Positions 27,358-33,672 of a stretch of 64,000 nucleotides of DNA are shown one piece after another. The notes under the pieces are model-generated. The model did not search any database. It had not been told where the DNA came from and worked only from the letters and a program-made list of their open reading frames with translations. The translations under genes and the position numbers were made by a program. Numbering within the stretch: position 1 is the first letter of the stretch; each line of letters begins with the position of its first letter. The stretch is from Streptomyces sp. CG4 (GTDB taxonomy: Bacteria > Actinomycetota > Actinomycetes > Streptomycetales > Streptomycetaceae). Where the stretch lies: assembly GCF_041080655.1 (NCBI RefSeq), contig NZ_CP163525.1, positions 9,734,001-9,798,000 of the forward strand. The letters are read 5' to 3'.

Positions 27358-28320
27358 TCAGGACTCCGTTCCGGTGGTCTGCAGTGTGGTCCGGTCGCCG
27401 TTCGACGCGGCGACGGCCGGACCAGTGCGGTACTCGGCCGCTTCGCTGGTGAGCGCGATGAACGCGTCTTCCAGGGACGCGTGCTGAGGGCTCAGCTCGT
27501 GCAGCAGGATGCGGTGCTCCAGCACCAGCTCGCCCAGCAGTTCCGCCGGGACGTCGGTCACCTCGAACACACCGGAGGCGCTCTCGGCGGCGGTGATGCC
27601 GGCCGCGGCGAGCACGTCCCGCAGCTTCTCCGGCTCGGGGGTGCGGATCCGCACGCATGAACGGGAGTTGCGGTCGATGAAGTCCTGCATGTCGGTGTCG
27701 GCGAGGAGTCTGCCGCGGCCTATGACCACCAGGCGGTCGGCGGTCAGCGCCATCTCGCTCATCAGATGGCTGGAGACGAACACCGTACGGCCCTCCTGGG
27801 CCAGCCGCTTCATGAGGGTGCGGATCCAGTGGATGCCTTCCGGATCGAGGCCGTTGACCGGCTCGTCCAGCATGACGATCTCGGGTTCGCCGAGCAGTGC
27901 GGCGGCGATGCCGAGGCGCTGTCCCATGCCCAGGGAGAAGCCCTTGGGCCGCTTCTTGGCGACTGAACTCAGTCCTACATCCTCAAGCACCTCGTCGACC
28001 CGCGACAGCGGTATGCCGTTGCTGAGCGCCAGACACCTGAGGTTCTGGTAGGCGCTGCGTCCCCCGTGCATCGCCTTGGCGTCCAGCAACGCCCCGACGT
28101 GGCGCAGCGGTTCCCGCAGCCGTGCGTACGGTTTGCCGTCGATGAGGACGCCGCCCGAGGTGGGCCGGTCCAGACCGAGCATCATCCGCATCGTGGTGGA
28201 CTTGCCCGCTCCGTTGGGGCCGAGGAATCCGGTGACACAGCCAGGGCGGACCGTGAAGGTGAGGTTGTCGACCACCACCTTCTCGCCATACCGCTTGGTC
28301 ACTTCCGTAAGCTCGATCAT
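27358..28320 (-). CDS. ABC transporter ATP-binding protein (DrrA-like exporter ATPase)
   Basis: 320 aa. Walker A is GPNGAGKST near residue 38, the signature loop reads SLGMGQR in place of LSGGQ, and Walker B is IVMLDEP. The C-terminal extension of about 90 aa is typical of DrrA-type antibiotic exporters. The ATG at 28320 (MIELTEV) is preferred; a GTG three codons upstream (28329) is possible, and neither has a strong ribosome site. It pairs with the ABC-2 permease directly downstream. Likely role: efflux of, or self-resistance to, the cluster product. Confidence 0.92.
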   Translation of the reverse strand: MIELTEVTKRYGEKVVVDNLTFTVRPGCVTGFLGPNGAGKSTTMRMMLGLDRPTSGGVLIDGKPYARLREPLRHVGALLDAKAMHGGRSAYQNLRCLALSNGIPLSRVDEVLEDVGLSSVAKKRPKGFSLGMGQRLGIAAALLGEPEIVMLDEPVNGLDPEGIHWIRTLMKRLAQEGRTVFVSSHLMSEMALTADRLVVIGRGRLLADTDMQDFIDRNSRSCVRIRTPEPEKLRDVLAAAGITAAESASGVFEVTDVPAELLGELVLEHRILLHELSPQHASLEDAFIALTSEAAEYRTGPAVAASNGDRTTLQTTGTES

Positions 28321-28401
28321 GCCGTCCACGCTATGCGGAGGAACTGCTTCCAGTCCGGGCCCGCCGGGAATGTCTAGGGGTTCTCGCAGTCGAGGGCGCG
28401 G

Positions 28402-29187
28402 TCACCGGCTGGGCAGTGCCGTCAAGTCCTGTGACAGCAGTGCGGTGTAGTAGGGCAGGTAGGCGTCCAGCAACGTTCCCAGGTAGTCGCAGTCCGCGGT
28501 GGCGCCACGGAAGTCCGGCACCAGCCGGCGCAGATGCCGTACGGACACCCGAGTGATGGCGGGGGAGCCCGGACGGTGCACGCGGCGGGCGGTGACACCC
28601 AGGCGCTGCTCGATGGCCGTCACGACCGACTCCACCGGCTGCGGGATGCCGGAGGCCACGTTCACCACCTCTTTGGTGACGCCGGCCTCCAGGAGCCGCG
28701 CGACCGCCTGCAGCAGGTCACGCACGTCGAGCAGGTCGCGGTGCGCACCTTGATGCACCGTCACCTCGCCGCCCGCGATGTGCCGGACGAGGGTGGGCAG
28801 CAACTGGTGCGCCCGTTGATGGCGGCCCACCACATGGCTCAGCCGGAGGATCAGGTGCTCGGTGCCCGACGAGCGCACCACGGTCTCCAGGGCCAGTTTG
28901 TGCCGCCCGTACGCGTTGGCCGGCCGTACCGGATCCGCCTCGGCCGCTTCCCCCTCCGGGAAGCCGTACATGGAGAAGGAGGCAGTGGAGAAGAACAGCA
29001 GCAGCCGCCCCTCCCGCCGGCAGTCTTCCAGCACGTCGTAGACGACCTGCGCCTCGCGGTCGTACTCGGCGATGGCCGCGGTGGACGTACTGGAGACCCC
29101 GGAGGCGATCGCGGTCACGTCGGGGAAGCGATCGCCGAAGGCGGCGGCGAGATTGCGGCCGAGGAAGCCGTCACCGATGATCCGCAC
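28402..29187 (-). CDS. NAD(P)-dependent NDP-sugar epimerase/4-ketoreductase (extended SDR)
   Basis: 261 aa, GTG start. The glycine-rich nucleotide loop GDGFLGRN lies at residues 5-12, the catalytic Ser region reads FSTASFSMYG, and YGRHK supplies the YxxxK pair. It is somewhat shorter than typical NDP-sugar epimerases. It overlaps the end of the 2,3-dehydratase gene by 17 bp, so the two are translationally coupled. In deoxysugar pathways a 2,3-dehydratase product is reduced at C-3 and later at C-4. This protein is a candidate 4-ketoreductase, but C-3 reduction or epimerisation cannot be excluded from sequence. Confidence 0.85.
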   Translation of the reverse strand: MRIIGDGFLGRNLAAAFGDRFPDVTAIASGVSSTSTAAIAEYDREAQVVYDVLEDCRREGRLLLFFSTASFSMYGFPEGEAAEADPVRPANAYGRHKLALETVVRSSGTEHLILRLSHVVGRHQRAHQLLPTLVRHIAGGEVTVHQGAHRDLLDVRDLLQAVARLLEAGVTKEVVNVASGIPQPVESVVTAIEQRLGVTARRVHRPGSPAITRVSVRHLRRLVPDFRGATADCDYLGTLLDAYLPYYTALLSQDLTALPSR

Positions 29188-30640
29188 GACCGTCTCCCCT
29201 GCGCGGCGGAGTGACCCCGGTCGCCAGAAGCCCGCCCGTGGTGCCCGTGACGGTGCGCAGGGCGGCGACCAGGGTCCGCGCCTGGACGTTGAGGTAGTGG
29301 CTGTACTTCAGCAGTTCACCGAGCTGATGCAACGTCAGCCACTGGTAGTCCTCCGGTACCTCGACGGGGACGTCGTCGTCCACCTCGACTATCAGGTACC
29401 GGTTCTGTGCGTGGCGGAACCGGCCCCCCTCCTCGGACAGCACCGTGTCGAACAGGATGCGGTGCGGGCGGGCCGCCTCCACCAGGTCGAGGAAGCGGGG
29501 GCGGCCGGCCGGGGGCAGATGGGCATAGTTCTCGGGCGTGCACTGGACGGTGGGGCCGAGTTCGACGACATCCAGATATCCCGGTTCGACGCGGGCATGC
29601 ACCAGGCAGTGCGGTACACCGTCGATCCGGCGAACCAGCATCGCCGCCACCCCGGTGCCGTGCGGCTCGAGCAGCGGTTGCGACCAGGACGCCACCTCAC
29701 GCCGGTTGGACACGACGTGCACGGGCACGATGCTGAAAAACAGGCCGCGCTCATGGGAGATGCGGTCCTCGGTGCGGTACCAGCCGCGCCCCTCGATCTC
29801 GCGCAGCGGCAGCAGTTCCGCGCTGACGTCCCGCTCGCTCTGCTGCGTGGTGATCCAGCTGCGGACCGCCACGTCCGAGTGGAGGGCGCGGGCCGGAACC
29901 GTGCCGTGGTGCCAGTCGGGCAGACAGGACAGCACCGTCCGGGCATCCATGTTGACCAGGTTCTCGTAGTGCAGCAGCGCATTGACCTGGCGCAGGGTCA
30001 ACCAGCAGAAGTCCTCGCCCGCTTCCACCTCGGGACCCACCTCGACGATCATGTTGCGGTTCCGTTTGCAGAAGAACCAGGATCCCTGCTCCGACTGAAG
30101 GACGTCGGCGAGCACCCGGTGGCCCCGCGCCCGCGGCTCGCGGAAGCAGTCCAGGTAGGGCACCGGGGAACCACCGTGCACCCTGGTGTAGTTGCTCTTG
30201 GTGGCCTGCACGGTCGGCGACAACTGCACCCCGTTGACGTTGCCCGGCTCGGTCTTCGCCTGCATCAGGCAGTGCAGCACACCGTTGATCTCCCGGACCG
30301 CCACGCCCAGGATGCCTATCTCCGGCTGCCGGATGATCGGCTGGCTCCACTCCGGGACCGGCCCGAAGTCCGTGCGCACCCGGATCCCGCGCACCGCGAA
30401 GAAACGCCCGCTGCGGTGTTCCAGGTCGCCGGTGTCCGCGGCGAAGTGCCAGCCGGACAGTTCGGCGAAGGTGGTGTGCCTTACCTCCTGGCTGTGCCTG
30501 CGGCGGCGTTCGTCCAGCCAGTCGAAGAACTCGACGTCGGACATCGCTTCACCGCCCGTGGCCGTCGCGGAGACGGCCAGCCGCGCGGCCAGGACCGCAT
30601 CGGTGTCGGACTCGGGACCGGTCCCTTTGAGCTGGGGCAT
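29171..30640 (-). CDS. NDP-hexose 2,3-dehydratase
   Basis: 489 aa; ATG at 30640 with GGAGAGG upstream (the frame is open further, but nothing upstream looks coding). The protein is an internal duplication, as in EvaA, TylX3 and EryBVI family enzymes: two halves each carry the W-S-Q-P...G(I/V)AxxVRxI(D/N)GVxHCLxxA block followed by GP/SPTVQ(A/C)T. The enzyme removes the C-2 hydroxyl of an NDP-4-keto-6-deoxyglucose, the committed step to 2,6-dideoxysugars. It lies 61 bp after the phosphopantetheinyl transferase gene and overlaps the downstream SDR gene. Its presence implies that the product carries a 2-deoxysugar. The sugar nucleotide synthase, 4,6-dehydratase and glycosyltransferase are not in this window. 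Confidence 0.93.
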   Translation of the reverse strand: MPQLKGTGPESDTDAVLAARLAVSATATGGEAMSDVEFFDWLDERRRRHSQEVRHTTFAELSGWHFAADTGDLEHRSGRFFAVRGIRVRTDFGPVPEWSQPIIRQPEIGILGVAVREINGVLHCLMQAKTEPGNVNGVQLSPTVQATKSNYTRVHGGSPVPYLDCFREPRARGHRVLADVLQSEQGSWFFCKRNRNMIVEVGPEVEAGEDFCWLTLRQVNALLHYENLVNMDARTVLSCLPDWHHGTVPARALHSDVAVRSWITTQQSERDVSAELLPLREIEGRGWYRTEDRISHERGLFFSIVPVHVVSNRREVASWSQPLLEPHGTGVAAMLVRRIDGVPHCLVHARVEPGYLDVVELGPTVQCTPENYAHLPPAGRPRFLDLVEAARPHRILFDTVLSEEGGRFRHAQNRYLIVEVDDDVPVEVPEDYQWLTLHQLGELLKYSHYLNVQARTLVAALRTVTGTTGGLLATGVTPPRRGDGRADHR

Positions 30641-30701
30641 CGCTGCCTCTCCATCGGATCGACGTCGGCCCGCGGCGCCTGCCGCGGGCGCCATGGGGTT
30701 A

Positions 30702-31496
30702 CTACAGGGGGCACGACGGGCCGGGTTGCACGGGTGCCCCGGACACCCCTGCCACGGCCCGGTCCGCCGGATCGCAGGCGCGTGAGCCGGCCCCCGCAAG
30801 GCGTGCCGCGAGTGCCACGGAGGTCAGCACCAGGCCCTCGGCGACCAGCCACCGCCCGGCGACCTCGGCGCCGCCGCCGGCGGCACCCGCGAAACCGGAC
30901 GGCAGCGGCACCAGCAGCCGGGCCGAGAAGGTGCCCCGCGCGCCGAGCGCGGTGTCCGGTTCGCGCGTGAAGCGCAGCCGGGCCTCCTCGAACCCGAGCG
31001 GTCTGCGGGTCAGCGGGAACCAGACCTTGAACACCGACTCCTTCGCGCTGAACAGCAGGAGATCCCAGGGCACTTCCGGTGCCGTCCGTCCCAGCCGGGC
31101 GAGGTCGGCTCGCTCCTCGGGCAGCGACACCGCCTCCAGGACACCGTCGGGCAGCGGGGCGTGCGTCTCGGCGTCGACGCCGAGCGCGGCCAGGTCGGTG
31201 TCGCGGGCGACCGCGGCCACCCGGTAGCCGTCACAGTGGGAGATCGCACCGACCACCCCCGCGGGCCAGCCGGGCTCGCCGCGCGGGCCGGGCAGCAGCG
31301 GTACCGCCGGAAATCCCAGCGCGGCCAGCGACAGCCGGGCGCACCGCCGGCCGGTGGCGAACTCCCGGCGGCGCCTGTCCACCGCCCGGGCCACCACCGC
31401 CTCCTCCTCCGGGAACAGCGGGGGCGTCACCAACTCGCCGCGGACCTCGGTCACTTCCACCGCGGCCGGCAGCAGCCGGCGCATCAGCGAAGTCAT
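30702..31496 (-). CDS. 4'-phosphopantetheinyl transferase, PptT/EntD type
   Basis: 264 aa. The Mg-binding motif GVDAE and the downstream FSAKESVFK(V)WFPLT motif mark a Sfp/EntD-type transferase that loads the pantetheine arm onto ACP serines. Several blocks, such as GVLEAVSLPEERAD, FPLTRRPLGFE and GRWLVAEGLVL, closely match what I recall of Mycobacterium tuberculosis PptT. Its ATG overlaps the stop of the metallophosphoesterase gene (ATGA), which means strict translational coupling. Substrates are presumably the five PKS ACPs seen here and any others upstream. There is a Gly/Ala-rich insertion near residue 210 and a C-terminal tail of about 30 residues that PptT lacks. Confidence 0.94.
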   Translation of the reverse strand: MTSLMRRLLPAAVEVTEVRGELVTPPLFPEEEAVVARAVDRRRREFATGRRCARLSLAALGFPAVPLLPGPRGEPGWPAGVVGAISHCDGYRVAAVARDTDLAALGVDAETHAPLPDGVLEAVSLPEERADLARLGRTAPEVPWDLLLFSAKESVFKVWFPLTRRPLGFEEARLRFTREPDTALGARGTFSARLLVPLPSGFAGAAGGGAEVAGRWLVAEGLVLTSVALAARLAGAGSRACDPADRAVAGVSGAPVQPGPSCPL

Positions 31497-32344
31497 CGGG
31501 CACCTCGCCGGGGAAGGATCTCGCGCAGCAGCGGATCGGGCATCCCTCGGGCCTGCCACTCGCGCGGGTAGCCCAGCGACACCTCGCGGTGCGGCACCCC
31601 GTCGTGCCAGGTGGTGCGGGGGATGTGCAGATGGCCGTAGATGACGGTGGCCGCCCGGTAGCGCCGGTGCCAGTCGTGTGTGGCGGTGGTTCCGCACCAC
31701 AGCGCGAACTCCGGGTACCGCAGGATGAGGGTGGGCTCGCGGACCAGCGGGTAGTGGTTCACCAGCACGGTCGGCAGGTCCGGTGGGCAGGCCTCCAGGC
31801 GCTCGCGGGTGTAGGCCAGCCGCGCCCGGCACCAGGCCGCGCGGTCGGGGTAGGGGTCGCTGTGCAGGAAGTACTCGTCGGTGGCCACCACCCCGGCCTT
31901 CTCCGCCCGGGCGAGCGCGTCGGCGACCCCGGTGGCACCCGGCGGCAGGAAGGAGTAGTCGTACAGCAGGAACAGCGGTGCGATCACCACCGGCCCGTCC
32001 GGCCCGGCCCAGTGCGCATACGGGTCTTCCGGGGTCAGCACTCCCAGCGACCGGCACAGTTCGACCAGGCTGCGATAGCGGGCATCGCCGCGCAGGGTCA
32101 CGGGGTCGTCGGGATGCGTCCACAGCTCGTGGTTGCCCGGCGCCCACACCACCGTCGCGAAGCGCTGGGAGAGCAGCCCCAGCACCCACTCGACATCCGC
32201 TGTCAACTCCCCGACGTCACCAGCCACGACGAGCCAGTCGGAGGGATCGGGCGGGTACAGGTCCCGCACCACGGTGCGGTTGTGCTCGTAGGCGACGTGC
32301 AGATCACTGACCGCGAAGAGCCTGCCACCCGTGACACGGCTCAC
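31493..32344 (-). CDS. Calcineurin-like metallophosphoesterase, PptH-like candidate phosphopantetheinyl hydrolase
   Basis: 283 aa, GTG start. All metallophosphoesterase motifs are present in order: SDLHVAYEHN (D-x-H), VAGDVGE, PGNHELW, VNHYPLV and YGHLH. The gene overlaps the phosphopantetheinyl transferase by ATGA. The same gene order, a metallophosphoesterase immediately upstream of a PptT-type transferase, occurs in Mycobacterium (Rv2795c-Rv2794c), where PptH removes phosphopantetheine from carrier proteins. On that basis I infer the opposing activity to the neighbouring transferase. Its own GTG is overlapped by the stop of a 16-codon reading frame with a better ribosome site. Phosphoesterase fold is sure; PptH function is inferred from family and synteny. 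Confidence 0.85.
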   Translation of the reverse strand: MSRVTGGRLFAVSDLHVAYEHNRTVVRDLYPPDPSDWLVVAGDVGELTADVEWVLGLLSQRFATVVWAPGNHELWTHPDDPVTLRGDARYRSLVELCRSLGVLTPEDPYAHWAGPDGPVVIAPLFLLYDYSFLPPGATGVADALARAEKAGVVATDEYFLHSDPYPDRAAWCRARLAYTRERLEACPPDLPTVLVNHYPLVREPTLILRYPEFALWCGTTATHDWHRRYRAATVIYGHLHIPRTTWHDGVPHREVSLGYPREWQARGMPDPLLREILPRRGAR

Positions 32345-32391
32345 CGCTTCGCTGCCTCGCCGGTCGCGGGCGGGGGATCGGTGGTGGGCAT
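32341..32391 (-). CDS. Possible 16-aa leader peptide ahead of the metallophosphoesterase
   Basis: A short frame (MPTTDPPPATGEAAKR) starts with ATG at 32391 six bases after GAGGAG and stops with TGA overlapping the GTG start of the metallophosphoesterase gene. The phosphoesterase GTG itself has no good ribosome site, so translation of this short frame could deliver ribosomes to it. It could equally mark a leader of no function. No known family. Confidence 0.35.
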   Translation of the reverse strand: MPTTDPPPATGEAAKR

Positions 32392-32640
32392 GTGTACTCC
32401 TCGCTGCACGTCCGGCGCTTCTCTACGCGCCCGGCGGTCTGCTTTATGCCACCGTCCCGCCCGACCGCACAACGCGCTCCCGCCCCATCGGGCCGAGTAC
32501 CAGGGAAACGCCCAGAGTTCCGCCCGATAAGACCGCCCAAGCCAAGCGCTGCTGGATAGTGACGGCACATCCGTACGAACGAACCAGTGCTTCAGAGCGT
32601 GGAACCCGCTGAACCCACGAACAGAGGATGGACGAGCAGC

Positions 32641-33411
32641 GTGCGCGTTTCCCCCGCCGACGACGGCCTGTGGTGCCGGCGGTTCACCCCGGCTCCCGAC
32701 GCCGCCCACCGACTGGTCTGCTTCCCCCACGCGGGAGGCTCGGCCAGCTACTACGTACCGGTCTCCGCGGCCCTCAGCCCGCGCGTCGACGTCATCGCGG
32801 TTCAGTACCCGGGCCGCCAGGACCGGCGCAACGAGCCATTGGTCGAGGACATCGGTACGCTCGCGGACCAGGTGCACAAGGCCCTGCGCGGCACGGAGGA
32901 CCGCCCGCTGACCTTCTTCGGACACAGCATGGGCGCGCTCGTCGCCTTCGAGGTGGCCCGGCGGTTCGAGCAGGAGGGCAGCGGACCCGTACGGCTGTTC
33001 GCCTCGGGTCGGCGTGCCCCCTCCCGCTACCGCGACGAGAACGTCCATCGGCGCACCGACGACGGCATCATCGCCGAGGTCAAGGCGATGAGCGGCACCG
33101 ACGACCGGCTGCTGGGCGACGAGGAACTGATCCGGATGTTCCTGCCCGCGCTGCGCGGCGACTACCGGGCGGTGGAGACCTACCGCAGTGCCCCGGGCGC
33201 AACGGTCGGCTGCCCGATCACCGCGCTGGTCGGTGACAGCGATCCCAAGACGTCCGTCGACGAGGCCGAGGACTGGGAGAAGCACACCACGGGGGACTTC
33301 GACCTGCGGATCCTGCCCGGCGGCCACTTCTACCTCAACAGCCGGGCCGCAGACGTGCTGAAGATTCTCGACGAGCACTTCGCCGCACAGGCCGCATCGC
33401 AGGGCATCTGA
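32641..33411 (+). CDS. Type II thioesterase
   Basis: 256 aa from GTG 32641; an earlier in-frame GTG (32599) and a non-ATG codon at 32587 are possible, so the start is uncertain. Alpha/beta-hydrolase with FPHAGGSASYY near the N-terminus, the nucleophile elbow GHSMGA near residue 101, the Asp in VGDSDPKTS, and the His in GGHFYL near the C-terminus. Such stand-alone enzymes clear misprimed or stalled acyl groups from PKS carrier proteins. It is divergent from the pptH/pptT operon and 15 bp upstream of the carboxylase epsilon gene. Since neither PKS has a terminal thioesterase, a part in release is possible, but editing is the usual role. Confidence 0.93.
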   Translation: MRVSPADDGLWCRRFTPAPDAAHRLVCFPHAGGSASYYVPVSAALSPRVDVIAVQYPGRQDRRNEPLVEDIGTLADQVHKALRGTEDRPLTFFGHSMGALVAFEVARRFEQEGSGPVRLFASGRRAPSRYRDENVHRRTDDGIIAEVKAMSGTDDRLLGDEELIRMFLPALRGDYRAVETYRSAPGATVGCPITALVGDSDPKTSVDEAEDWEKHTTGDFDLRILPGGHFYLNSRAADVLKILDEHFAAQAASQGI

Positions 33412-33426
33412 TCAGGAAGGGTGATC

Positions 33427-33639
33427 GTGAGCACATCCGACGACGCGCTCCTGGTGCAGGTCGCACGGGGTGAGGCCAGCCAGGAGGAGATCGCGGCGCT
33501 GACCGCGGTCCTCCTGGCCCGTGCCGCTGCTCGCGGCCACGCGCCGGAGCCGGCAGGCGGCCCCCGCACCACCGCCCGCTGGCGCCGTCCGGAACGCTGG
33601 CCCTCCTACGTGTCGCCGCTCAGCTGGAGGGTGCTGTAG
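33427..33639 (+). CDS. Acyl-CoA carboxylase epsilon subunit
   Basis: 70 aa. The C-terminal pattern (W..P.RW with a final aromatic and basic tail) and the N-terminal LLVQVARGEASQEEIAALTAVL helix match the small epsilon subunits of actinobacterial acetyl/propionyl-CoA carboxylases, which bind the beta subunit and raise activity. GTG 33427 is preferred because GGAAGG lies 6-7 bp upstream; GTG 33421 is in the same frame. It follows the thioesterase directly. It would support malonyl-CoA supply to the malonyl-type AT domains; no alpha or beta subunit is in the window. Confidence 0.8.
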   Translation: MSTSDDALLVQVARGEASQEEIAALTAVLLARAAARGHAPEPAGGPRTTARWRRPERWPSYVSPLSWRVL

Positions 33640-33672
33640 TGGACCCCGCTGCGTGGCGGCCGAGGTCCGTGG

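Noticed and set aside
32341..33378. Minus-strand 345-codon frame opposite the type II thioesterase
   Set aside because: Only its last 17 codons (from ATG 32391) have a ribosome site and lie outside the thioesterase gene; the rest is antisense shadow.
33640..33672. Possible terminator between the epsilon subunit and LAL 1
   Set aside because: Only a 5-bp GGACC/GGTCC stem could be found in the 33-bp gap, too weak to call.
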